This document shows positions 1-7,289 of a DNA stretch of 21,270 bases, piece by piece. The DNA lies in the NCBI GenBank assembly GCA_002471575.1, contig DKQG01000039.1, forward strand, positions 1 through 21,270, read 5' to 3'. Under the pieces are notes generated by a model, which saw nothing but the letters and a program-made list of their open reading frames with translations, ran no database searches and had not been told where the DNA came from. The translations under genes and the position numbers were made by a program. The stretch comes from Alphaproteobacteria bacterium UBA7314. GTDB taxonomy: Bacteria > Pseudomonadota > Alphaproteobacteria > MPNO01 > UBA830. How positions within the stretch are numbered: the first letter of the stretch is position 1; each line of letters opens with the position of its first letter.

Positions 1-119
1 TTTTCAGAAACATGGCGAACCTCCCGTATGCAGGTGATCTGTGGGTATCAGGATAGGAATTATCCCCGTTCGCTGCAAACGTAGCTTAACTCGCACCAAG
101 CGCGACCCGACATTTCCGG

Positions 120-131
120 GATATCGATATC
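120..131. promoter_or_regulatory. 12-bp perfect palindrome upstream of the broken cyclase gene
   Basis: GATATCGATATC is a perfect inverted repeat about 90 bases before the ATG of the cyclase pseudogene. A second, smaller inverted repeat (GGATA, 5-base loop, TATCC) lies at 51-65. Either could be an operator remnant or chance. No promoter hexamers are convincing here. The rest of 1-220 shows no gene. Confidence 0.15.
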
Positions 132-220
132 TTTATTTCGACCCGCTTTGCTGTCTGGCCGAGAAACCAAAGATTCGGGTAATCGACTAACGACAGGGAA
201 ACCAATAAGGGGAAATTGAT

Positions 221-1192
221 ATGCAACGGGAAATCAGACTGACGCTGGTAGGCGTCGCGTTGACTGCGTTGACTTCAGTTCAGGCGACTGCCCAGAAGAC
301 CATCGACGGCGTGAAGTATTTCGACCTGACCCATGTCATCCCGACGTTCGCTGCAACAGGGGGCGATATAACGAAACCGGACATGACCAGACACATGAAA
401 AATTCAAAGGCCGTCGCCAGTTTCGAGTTTCAGGCGACCCGCAAACTCAAAGACCCTCTCAAAACCCGGAAGAGGTTCTTTCGGTGGGCGTGGTTTCATT
501 TCGACGAGCATTACACTGCGCATCTTGATTCGATAGACCACTACTTGAACAACGATGAAGCGGAAAATGCGGACAAGCGGTCGGTGGAGGAGTAAACGCT
601 GGGCGATATTATCAGGCCGGTCGTGTATATCGATATTTCCGATCGGGTGACGAAGGAACTCGCCAAGAACGGTGGCAAACCGTCGCCGAATCCAGACGTA
701 ACCAATTTCGGCGAACCCACGGGTACAACCGTCCTTGCCTCCGATATCGAACAGGTCGCCGACAAGATCATCGACCGGGCCTAGATCGTCGTTCACTCGG
801 GCTGAGACAAGATTTATGTGGGTGATCCGCCCAGGGATCCGTTCCTACATCCCTATATCAACGGGCTGAACTATCCGGGTTTCGGCAAAGCCGCCGTCGA
901 AAAACTGATCGAAATCGAAAACCGCAAGGGCATACGCATTAACGGCATCGCGATGGATAATCTGTCGATTGATTCTGGAGAGTCCGGCCGCGGTTTGGAC
1001 GGCAAAAATCCGTGTGGCGAAGGCTGGTACGCCCACCAATTCGGACTTACGCGGGGCTGGAAGCTGCTTGAAAACGCCTCCGTAACCGGCCAGCTTGCCA
1101 GCGATACTGGCCGGTGTTCCCTAATTGCCGGCGCTATCCGTCTGACATCAGCGACGAAAGCCCCGGCACGTGTCTTGGTTTCCTGCCGATAG
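221..1192 (+). pseudogene. Broken secreted cyclase-family (PF04199) hydrolase
   Basis: One reading frame from an ATG at 221 to a TAG at 1190-1192 reads as a member of the cyclase family, metal-dependent hydrolases that include bacterial kynurenine formamidase. It is cut by TAA at 593-595, TAG at 782-784 and TGA at 803-805. Family traits visible: FDLTHVIPTF near residue 32, a metal-binding-like EHYTAHLDSIDHY stretch replacing the usual EHxGTHxDxPxH, a YPGF...NGIAMDNLSID stretch, and a final APARV near the C-terminus. The TGA falls where the family has the Trp of its RTGW-like motif, so TGG to TGA is likely. An N-terminal signal peptide ending near ATAQ implies export, and a GGGG Shine-Dalgarno lies at 209-212. 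The frame itself is intact, so decay is by substitution. It converges with the dioxygenase beta gene 22 bases downstream and may once have served the same catabolic set. Confidence 0.8.
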
Positions 1193-1214
1193 CAGCTTAA
1201 TGCGGTCGGGCTAG

Positions 1215-1703
1215 TCAAATATTATAGATATCGACCGGTCCGACGATCCGGTCGTCGTGGATGTAAATTTTCTTTCGGACAATTTTCAGTCCGTCAGGAG
1301 TATCCCGTAGCAGGTAATCGTATAATCCTCCACGCACCGTAGCGCTTCGAACACGTGTATAGCTGTGCACCATCCACGTCGCGGACACTTCGGTCAGATC
1401 GTCTGTTTGATCATGTATCAAAACGTTGGTTACGAGATGGGCAGTATGCGGTAACGGATCAGTGGCATACGAATCTCCGCCCTCTATTCGGAATATACGC
1501 GCTTCCAGTCCTGCGCGATCCATGTACATCAGGCTAACATCATTATCGGGATCGTCCGTCCAACCCTCATCGCCCACCAACGCAGGCGCCCAATAAACCG
1601 CATCCTTATCGTAGAGTGCCAACCAGTTGCCCCAGCGTTTGTGATCCAAAAACCAGGCTTCCTGGTGCAGAAGCGCGGTGACCTGTTCGACGGATATCGT
1701 CAC
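1215..1703 (-). CDS. Aromatic-ring-hydroxylating dioxygenase, beta subunit
   Basis: Small subunit of a Rieske non-haem iron ring-hydroxylating oxygenase, with an NTF2/SnoaL-like fold and a structural role in the alpha-beta hexamer. It has the usual beta-subunit pattern: WFLDHKRWGNWLALYDKDAVYW near the N-terminus, then SLMYMDRAGLEARI, then PLPHTAHLVTNV mid-protein. At about 162 residues it has the normal length. I chose the GTG at 1701-1703 because it overlaps the alpha stop as GTGA (translational coupling) and puts the conserved ISVEQV stretch at residues 3-8. An ATG at 1722-1724 would add seven residues that look like out-of-frame alpha sequence. Neither start has a strong Shine-Dalgarno. 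It forms a two-gene operon with the alpha subunit upstream. Substrate is unknown; the sequence resembles the benzoate/halobenzoate group most. Confidence 0.9.
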   Translation of the reverse strand: MTISVEQVTALLHQEAWFLDHKRWGNWLALYDKDAVYWAPALVGDEGWTDDPDNDVSLMYMDRAGLEARIFRIEGGDSYATDPLPHTAHLVTNVLIHDQTDDLTEVSATWMVHSYTRVRSATVRGGLYDYLLRDTPDGLKIVRKKIYIHDDRIVGPVDIYNI

Positions 1704-3016
1704 GAGGATAGCCGCGTCGCCCATTCTCGCCAGAAGGCGAAAAACGGCGTTTCCACCTCACGGCCCGGATTACTGTTAAGCGGCACGACACCCAGTTCCT
1801 GCGCGGCCGCATCCGCGCCGTCCACCAGCGTCTTGTATCCAAGAGCAAGATCGTTCCATCCGTTATTCAGCGCTTCCGATCCGGTATGCGCCCCTTCCAT
1901 GGCCCGTACGTCGTCCGGCACGGCCAGGCTAGCGGGAAAGAAGAAATCCTCGTATTTGCGGATTCGGGCGCGCCGTGATTCTGGTGCTTCGCCCTTGGGC
2001 GCGATACACCAAGTCTCAATTTCGGTCAAACCGACCCCGAGCGGCCGCCAGACGCGGATACAGGTGGACGCCACGTCGTTCAGCAGTAGATTGGGAAACA
2101 CTGTGACCGTGCGGCCGCGCTCCAGCATCCATCTCACTTTTCCTTCCGGATATTTCTGCAAAAGCCTACCGCGCTGTGCCCATGACGGGCCTGCTTCCGG
2201 GTTTCCACGATCCGCCCAGTTGATCATATGACCATTGCCGACATCGTAGCCGCCGGACCCAATCTTATCGAGACTGAGGATCCGACTTGCCTCCGTTTTC
2301 GCCATCTCGCCGCCGCCATCCGTCGCTAGGGTCTCGCGGTATCCGACAGTGGTGGCGAAGTTCCGATGCACCGTTGCAACGTGATAGCCATCGGTGGAAT
2401 TTTCGGTCTGAAGTTTCCAGTTCGCTTCCATGATGTAACGGCTCTCACCGCGCAGGACCTCCATTTCGTCCGGGGCCTGATCGGCCATCAGGTCGATAAA
2501 CGGAAGCGCGCCGCCCAGGAAATCCTCCAGCGACGGAGCATCCGCATCAAGACACCCGAACAGAAACCCCTTGTACTCCCCGAACTGTTCGATCGGCCGC
2601 AGATTAGTGCCCATTCTTTCCAGATCTTCGGACCGGTAGGCCTCATCTCCGCCGCGAACCAGGGTGCAGTCCCCGTCCGCATTAAAGCACCAGCCGTGAT
2701 ACCGGCATGTCATTGTTCTAGCGTTACCGGACGTGCGCCTGGTCAGTTTCGATCCACGATGACTACATGCATCGTAAAAGCACTGCACCTCGCCATCGCT
2801 CCCGCGTATGACGAACACTGGGTGGAATCCCAACCGGGTCGCGATGTAGTCGCCGTGGTCCGGCACCTGGCTCGCGTGGCCGATATAAAGCCAGCAGCGA
2901 TCAAAAATTTCCGAAATTTCGCGATCAAACGTAGCGGCGTCGGTAAAGGCAGCGCGATTTACGCGAAACACATTATCGTCCGGCCTGTCGTCGATCATTT
3001 CACGGGGCGACAGCAT
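1700..3016 (-). CDS. Aromatic-ring-hydroxylating dioxygenase, Rieske alpha subunit
   Basis: Catalytic large subunit, 438 residues, normal for the family. The Rieske [2Fe-2S] site is complete: C84 and H86 in DACSHRG, C104 and H107 in CRYHGWC. The mononuclear iron site shows H212 and H217 in DGYHVATVHRN, with D209 as the usual electron-bridging Asp. An acidic pair at D368/D369 (VPDD) is the probable third ligand. The N-terminal VFRVNRAAFTDAATFDREI and the PDD stretch resemble benzoate, toluate and anthranilate 1,2-dioxygenases. The protein would add both atoms of O2 to an aromatic acid using electrons from a reductase and sometimes a ferredoxin, none of which are in the window. The ATG has a TGAGGA Shine-Dalgarno at 3022-3027. 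It is co-transcribed with the beta gene and runs divergently from the UbiD pair. The exact substrate is not determinable here. Confidence 0.92.
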   Translation of the reverse strand: MLSPREMIDDRPDDNVFRVNRAAFTDAATFDREISEIFDRCWLYIGHASQVPDHGDYIATRLGFHPVFVIRGSDGEVQCFYDACSHRGSKLTRRTSGNARTMTCRYHGWCFNADGDCTLVRGGDEAYRSEDLERMGTNLRPIEQFGEYKGFLFGCLDADAPSLEDFLGGALPFIDLMADQAPDEMEVLRGESRYIMEANWKLQTENSTDGYHVATVHRNFATTVGYRETLATDGGGEMAKTEASRILSLDKIGSGGYDVGNGHMINWADRGNPEAGPSWAQRGRLLQKYPEGKVRWMLERGRTVTVFPNLLLNDVASTCIRVWRPLGVGLTEIETWCIAPKGEAPESRRARIRKYEDFFFPASLAVPDDVRAMEGAHTGSEALNNGWNDLALGYKTLVDGADAAAQELGVVPLNSNPGREVETPFFAFWREWATRLSS

Positions 3017-3506
3017 CTATATCCTCACAAAACAACCATCGGTCATCGTTTGCCGATGACCGGTGGCGTGTCAAGTGGGTCGGAGAGACTTCAGGTACAG
3101 CGCGGTGTGTCCCGCTTGTAAGCAAGATAGCGATCACCAAAGTTACACTCGCAATAGTGCTCTTTACCAAAAACAACACTGATATTGAGCAGAACGAAAA
3201 AGCACAGGCACCAAAGCGACGACAGTGGGCACATAGGCTATCACACCAACGCCAACGTAAATCAACATTATACGAACGCAGAGCTGATTTCGTGTGTTGC
3301 CATACAACCCATCCGCTACCACCGCCGATGAAGACAGCTAGGTTCCCAACGGTGTGCCCGCCTAACTGAATTTCTTTATCGTTGTCGCCATCAAGACTAG
3401 TACCGCAATCAGCAGGCCGGCAGCACTCAGATAATGAACTGGTCCGTTTTATTTTACCGCATATGCCCATGACCTAATTGCAAAGCCGGTCTACTGGCGT
3501 CAAACG

Positions 3507-3524
3507 AGGTTAGACGTTAAACCT
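3507..3524. promoter_or_regulatory. Imperfect 18-bp palindrome, candidate operator
   Basis: AGGTTAGACGTTAAACCT matches its own reverse complement at 14 of 18 positions (AGGTT and AACCT arms around a central ACGT). It lies about 33 bases before the chosen ATG of the first ubiD-like gene, in the divergent region, where a dimeric repressor or activator would fit. No regulator gene is in the window, so the protein family is unknown. Confidence 0.3.
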
Positions 3525-3544
3525 GAATGATAACCAAAGAACGT

Positions 3545-3550
3545 GGGGAA
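3545..3550 (+). promoter_or_regulatory. Ribosome binding site fixing the start of the first UbiD gene
   Basis: GGGGAA lies 6 bases before the ATG at 3557. The in-frame ATG at 3527 has no such element, so translation most likely begins at 3557. Confidence 0.6.
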
Positions 3551-3556
3551 CCCTTC

Positions 3557-5104
3557 ATGAGTAGTTTGGGAATTGATCGCGGGTCGGCGATCTTTGGAGA
3601 CATCCGTGGCTGGATCGAAGCACTGCGTGATGCCGATGAACTGGAAGAGATCAAAGGCGAGGTCGACTGGAACGTCGAACTAGGAAACATTATCCGCATG
3701 ATGCAAGGGAGCGGTGACGGGCCGGCCTTTCTTTTTTCAAACATCAAGGATTACAACGGACCGGAGGCACTGTGTTCGAGGATATTTACTGGCGGCCACG
3801 CGAGTTACTCGCGCATAGCCATGATGTTCGGCCTCCCCCAAGACACGCCGCCACGCGAACTAGTTCGCATTTGCCGGACGATATTCCAGGAACGCATCGA
3901 ACCGCGAGTGGTCAAGGACGGCCCGGTAAAGGAAAACGTTCTCACCGGCGATGATATCGATCTTTTGAAATTTCCGGTTCCTAAGTGGAACCGGCTTGAT
4001 GGCGGCCGCTACGTTCTGACCTATGCAGGATGCGTCACTAAAGACCCCGATACCGATGTTCACAATGTCGGCATCTATCGCGGGATGGTCGGCGGACCGG
4101 CGGAAATTCCGGTATTGCTGTGGCGTGCTCAGCACTGGGGCGGCCACTTCTCCAAACATCAGCAATCAGGCAGCGAAATGCCGGTTGCCTATGTCATCGG
4201 CTGGGAGCCATCGCTGGGCTTCACCGCCGGCGCACCTGTTCCGCGCAGTATTTCCGAATACGACGTGATGGGCGCGATCCGCGGCGAACCGGTCGATCTG
4301 GTAGATTGCGAAACGGTACCTCTTAAAGTTCCTGCAGCCGCGGAAATCGTCATCGAGGGCTGGATATCGACCGACCCATCCACCTTCACTGAGGAAGGAC
4401 CCTATGCAGAATTCACCGGGTTTTACGCCCCGGAACGTTCGAAGAAGCATACAACCCGGGTGACAGCCATCACGCACCGGAATGACCCGATCTTCCGCGG
4501 CACCGTCGAGGGTGCCATCCCGGGGAGCATCGGCGAAAATCCGATCATGAGTTCGATACATCGGTCGGCTGTCGCCTGGAATGCGCTTGAAAATGCCGGT
4601 GTGCCGGGGGTTGTAGATGTGTTCGGTCATCCCATACAGGCAGCCGTTAATCTGAACGTGTCGATCAAACAGACCTATCGCGGTCAGGCCAAACAGGTAG
4701 CCGCCGCTTTGTGGGGGGATTCCTCTTCTCACGTCCGATACAAGCACGTCACCGTCGTCGACGACGATATCGACGTGCATGATTACGAGGCCGTCGACTG
4801 GGCACACGCGTGGCGCGTTCATGCAGGCGAAGGGGATATTGTCATTTACCCAGCCAACTGGGGCGCCGGGCTCGACCCCAGCGTTCGCCGGCGCGATGCC
4901 AACGTCCATCTGTTTGGAACAGGCAAGTGGTCCCGCGTCTTGACAGATGCCACCATCAACCTGGATTACGAACCGGAGCGAGACGGACGACGATATCCGC
5001 CTACGGTACGGCCATCGGATGAGGACATGACATCAATCGAAGATCGATGGGACTCGCTGCAGGTAAGTGGAAAGTGGAAAAAACACCTCTCCTCGGATCG
5101 TTAG
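3557..5104 (+). CDS. UbiD-family decarboxylase, first of a tandem pair
   Basis: Predicted prenyl-FMN-dependent (de)carboxylase acting on an unsaturated or aromatic carboxylic acid. From the ATG at 3557 it is 515 residues, equal to its neighbour and normal for the UbiD family. An in-frame ATG 30 bases upstream lacks a ribosome site. By comparison with fungal Fdc1, the expected metal/prFMN and catalytic residues are present: N170 and R175 in HNVGIYRG, E234 in ISEYDVMGAIRGEP, and E280 and E285 in EGPYAEFTG. The C-terminal part carries KQTYRGQAKQVAAALWG and a DDDIDVHDYEAVDWA stretch typical of the family. It is about half identical by eye to the downstream gene, so the pair arose by duplication or forms a heteromer. 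It differs from canonical ubiquinone UbiD by context: no ubi genes nearby and a dioxygenase divergent to it. UbiX, which makes the cofactor, must be encoded elsewhere. Substrate unknown. Confidence 0.92.
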   Translation: MSSLGIDRGSAIFGDIRGWIEALRDADELEEIKGEVDWNVELGNIIRMMQGSGDGPAFLFSNIKDYNGPEALCSRIFTGGHASYSRIAMMFGLPQDTPPRELVRICRTIFQERIEPRVVKDGPVKENVLTGDDIDLLKFPVPKWNRLDGGRYVLTYAGCVTKDPDTDVHNVGIYRGMVGGPAEIPVLLWRAQHWGGHFSKHQQSGSEMPVAYVIGWEPSLGFTAGAPVPRSISEYDVMGAIRGEPVDLVDCETVPLKVPAAAEIVIEGWISTDPSTFTEEGPYAEFTGFYAPERSKKHTTRVTAITHRNDPIFRGTVEGAIPGSIGENPIMSSIHRSAVAWNALENAGVPGVVDVFGHPIQAAVNLNVSIKQTYRGQAKQVAAALWGDSSSHVRYKHVTVVDDDIDVHDYEAVDWAHAWRVHAGEGDIVIYPANWGAGLDPSVRRRDANVHLFGTGKWSRVLTDATINLDYEPERDGRRYPPTVRPSDEDMTSIEDRWDSLQVSGKWKKHLSSDR

Positions 5105-5110
5105 GTATCT

Positions 5111-5125
5111 ATGCAGTTCCTGCAT
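5111..5125 (+). other. Short hairpin just after the first UbiD gene
   Basis: ATGCAG and CTGCAT form a perfect 6-bp stem with a 3-base loop seven bases after the TAG stop. There is no U-run, so it is a poor intrinsic terminator. It might stabilise the upstream message or attenuate read-through into the second UbiD gene. The remaining 148-base spacer also holds a repeated CCGGAA (near 5205 and 5216). Confidence 0.25.
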
Positions 5126-5252
5126 GGAGACATGAAAGGCCGATGATTGACTCAGACCCCGGCTATAGCGAAAACCGGGAGGAAACGGGGATAAGGTTGG
5201 TTCCGGAACACATTGCCGGAAACACACTATGCAAAACTAACGGAGCGAGAAG

Positions 5253-6800
5253 ATGTCCAATGAACTAGGCTCAATGCACAACAAGATTGTCCCAAGGCAG
5301 TTCGAAGATCTGCGGGGCTGGATCGATGCCCTTCGCGACGAAGGCGAGCTGCAGGAAATCGACGTGGAAGTCGATTGGGATTGCGAGCTTGGCACGGTCG
5401 CGCGGAAAACCTTCGGCCAAGGCAATGGTCCTGCTCTTCTATTCAACAACATCACAGGATACGGCGAAGGCGACGATGTATATTCGCGCCGCGTCTTCAC
5501 CGGCGGGTTGTCGAACTACAAGCGCGTGGCAATGATGCTGGGCCTGCCCAAAGACGCGCCGGTGCGCGACCTGGTGCTCGCCACGCGGCATTTTCTGCAA
5601 CAGCGGGTCGAACCGGTCGAGGTCAAAGAAGGCAAGGTTAAAGAAAACATCGTCACTGGAGACGATATCGACATCTACAAGGTTCCAGTACCGCGCTGGC
5701 ACAGGGAAGACGGCGGCCGATACATCAACACCTATCAGGCCACCATCACCATGGACCCAGATACAGGACAGCACAATCTCGGTATTTATCGCGGCATGCT
5801 GGGCCAGAAAGACACACTGCCAGTTCTTTTATGGCGAGCCCAGAACTGGGGAGTGCATTTCCAGAAATGGGCTGATCGTGGCATGAAGATGCCGGTCGCA
5901 CACGTATACGGCTGGGAGCCGTCCCTGCCCTATTGTGCATCGGCTCCGATTCCGACAGGGGTTTCGGAGTACGAGGTCATGGGCGCCATTCGCGGTGCGC
6001 CCGTGGAACTGATCAAGTGCGAAACCAGCGATTTGATGGTTCCCGCCAATTGCGAAATGGTCATCGAAGGCTTTATCGACTCAGATCCAGAGACATTCGA
6101 GATGGAAGGCCCATTCGGCGAATACACGGGCTATTTCGGTGGCGATCAGGGGCCGAAGCACGTCACCAAAGTCACCGCGGTAACATACCGGAACGATTCT
6201 ATTCATCGCGGCACACTGGAAGGCACTCTACCGAAGATGCTGAACGAGAATTCGATCACCAGCTCCGTTCAGCGTGCAGGCGTGGCGTGGAATGTTCTCG
6301 AACGCGCAGGCGTGCCCGGCGTCACGGATGTCCACTGCCCGGCAGCCAATAACGGCACCACGCTGATGATCCAGCTGAATCAAACCTATCGTGGACAGGC
6401 CAAGCAGGCGGCCGCCGCAATCTGGGGCTCCAACGCGGCGCATCTTCGCTACAAGAACGTATGGGTCCTCGATGACGACATCGACATACACGATTACGCG
6501 TCAGTCGACTGGGCATTTGCCTATCGTGTGAACGCGGCGGAAGACGATATTGTTTTCTTCCCGGGCTCTTTCGGATCTTTGCTGGATCCATCAACGCGAC
6601 TGCGTGATCGCGATCCGATGAAATTCGGAACAGGTAAATGGTGCCGCGTACTTATCGATGCAACCATCAATCTAGATTTCGACCTTGAAGAGCAGTACGA
6701 GGGCGAGCGCTACCCAAAGACGGTACACCCTCACAAAGAAGACATGGACAAGGTCAATTCGCGCTGGGAAGAATACGGATTCCCGAGCCAGACAAAATAA
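5253..6800 (+). CDS. UbiD-family decarboxylase, second of a tandem pair
   Basis: A 515-residue paralogue of the preceding gene, with the same domain layout and catalytic set: N175 and R180 in HNLGIYRG, E239 in VSEYEVMGAIRGAP, E285 and E290 in EGPFGEYTG. It would likewise bind prenylated FMN with a divalent metal and potassium, and catalyse reversible decarboxylation. A GGAG Shine-Dalgarno at 5242-5245 lies 7 bases before the ATG. The spacer of 148 bases from the first UbiD gene is long for an operon, but co-transcription is plausible. Differences from the first copy cluster in regions likely to line the substrate pocket (for example PYCASAPIPT against GFTAGAPVPR), so the two may have different substrates or may be unequal subunits, as in phenylphosphate carboxylase, where several UbiD-like chains occur together. 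It converges with tadA 18 bases downstream. Confidence 0.92.
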   Translation: MSNELGSMHNKIVPRQFEDLRGWIDALRDEGELQEIDVEVDWDCELGTVARKTFGQGNGPALLFNNITGYGEGDDVYSRRVFTGGLSNYKRVAMMLGLPKDAPVRDLVLATRHFLQQRVEPVEVKEGKVKENIVTGDDIDIYKVPVPRWHREDGGRYINTYQATITMDPDTGQHNLGIYRGMLGQKDTLPVLLWRAQNWGVHFQKWADRGMKMPVAHVYGWEPSLPYCASAPIPTGVSEYEVMGAIRGAPVELIKCETSDLMVPANCEMVIEGFIDSDPETFEMEGPFGEYTGYFGGDQGPKHVTKVTAVTYRNDSIHRGTLEGTLPKMLNENSITSSVQRAGVAWNVLERAGVPGVTDVHCPAANNGTTLMIQLNQTYRGQAKQAAAAIWGSNAAHLRYKNVWVLDDDIDIHDYASVDWAFAYRVNAAEDDIVFFPGSFGSLLDPSTRLRDRDPMKFGTGKWCRVLIDATINLDFDLEEQYEGERYPKTVHPHKEDMDKVNSRWEEYGFPSQTK

Positions 6801-6818
6801 ATGCAGGCGACAGTGCGG

Positions 6819-7289
6819 CTACCGTCGCGCGGCAAAGAAAGATTTTAACAAAGCGGCGGCGTCGGACTCCCCGATGCCGCCGTAAACGTCCGGTCGGTGA
6901 TGACAAGTGGACTGGTCAAATATGCGGGGGCCATTTTCCACCCCACCGCCCTTTACATCGGCGGCACCAAAATAAAGCCGGCGGATGCGCGCGAACGAAA
7001 TCGCCATCGCGCACATTGGGCAGGGTTCAAGGGTAACATACAGATCGCACCCCGGAAGGCGCGTCTCGCCGAATGCTTTAGTGGTCTCTCTCAGGGCGAT
7101 CATTTCCGCATGAGCGGTAGGATCCCTGAGCTCCTCCACGCGGTTGCCGTTTCGGGCAACGATGTCTCCGGAAACACTGTCGACAATAACGCAACCCACG
7201 GGCACTTCTCCCCGCTCGGCAGCCAGCGCTGCTTCCCGGAGAGCCACCTCCATGAAATTGATATGCGTTGTGTCCGCTACCGTCATCAT
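6819..7289 (-). CDS. tadA: tRNA-specific adenosine deaminase
   Basis: Zinc-dependent deaminase that converts A34 of tRNA-Arg(ACG) to inosine, allowing decoding of CGU/CGC/CGA. The zinc ligands and proton shuttle are visible: H60 and E62 in TAHAEMIAL, C90 and C93 in LEPCPMC. The RNEVP-like substrate loop reads AERGEVPVG. From the ATG at 7289 it is about 156 residues, the usual TadA size. An ATG directly after it (7286) is equally possible, and a GTG at 7313 would add eight residues without family resemblance. Ribosome site is weak (GGGG directly before the ATG). In many alphaproteobacteria tadA lies divergently next to an rluB-type gene and rsmD; here that neighbourhood is kept, but about 1.6 kb is interposed. 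General nucleoside deaminases share the fold, but the context and HAE/PCPMC form favour TadA. Confidence 0.93.
   Translation of the reverse strand: MMTVADTTHINFMEVALREAALAAERGEVPVGCVIVDSVSGDIVARNGNRVEELRDPTAHAEMIALRETTKAFGETRLPGCDLYVTLEPCPMCAMAISFARIRRLYFGAADVKGGGVENGPRIFDQSTCHHRPDVYGGIGESDAAALLKSFFAARR
6854..6882 (+). terminator. Strong GC-rich hairpin in the tadA 3' end, possible UbiD terminator
   Basis: CGGCGGCGTCGG (6854-6865) pairs with CCGATGCCGCCG (6871-6882) around a 5-base loop: 12 pairs with one G-U in the plus-strand transcript. It lies about 55 bases past the second UbiD stop and inside tadA codons for GGIGESDAA. There is no U-run downstream, so a classical intrinsic terminator is not supported. 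It could still block read-through from the UbiD genes into tadA antisense. Confidence 0.3.

Larger units (their letters stand above)
3017..3556. other. Divergent intergenic region between dioxygenase and UbiD genes
   Basis: About 540 bases separate the starts of the dioxygenase alpha gene and the first ubiD-like gene, so both promoters should be here. I see no intact gene. On the minus strand, one frame across 3436-3164 encodes two strongly hydrophobic segments (GLLIAVLVLMATTI and IMLIYVGVGVIAYVPTVVAL) separated by two stops. This could be the remnant of a small membrane or transporter gene, or chance. A palindromic operator candidate sits at 3507-3524. Confidence 0.5.

Noticed and set aside
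404..796. Minus-strand open frame of 130 codons opposite the cyclase pseudogene
   Set aside because: It mirrors the codon pattern of the plus-strand cyclase frame and matches no family. The plus strand has clear homology.
803..805. In-frame TGA in the cyclase gene as selenocysteine or recoding
   Set aside because: Two other stops (TAA, TAG) interrupt the same frame, and the position expects Trp. Simple decay explains it.
2366..3121. Plus-strand open frame of 251 codons
   Set aside because: Lies antisense to the Rieske alpha gene, which has complete cofactor motifs. The plus frame shows no domain or ribosome site.
4166..4909. Minus-strand open frame of 247 codons
   Set aside because: Antisense to the first UbiD gene, a by-product of its codon usage. 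No recognisable motif.
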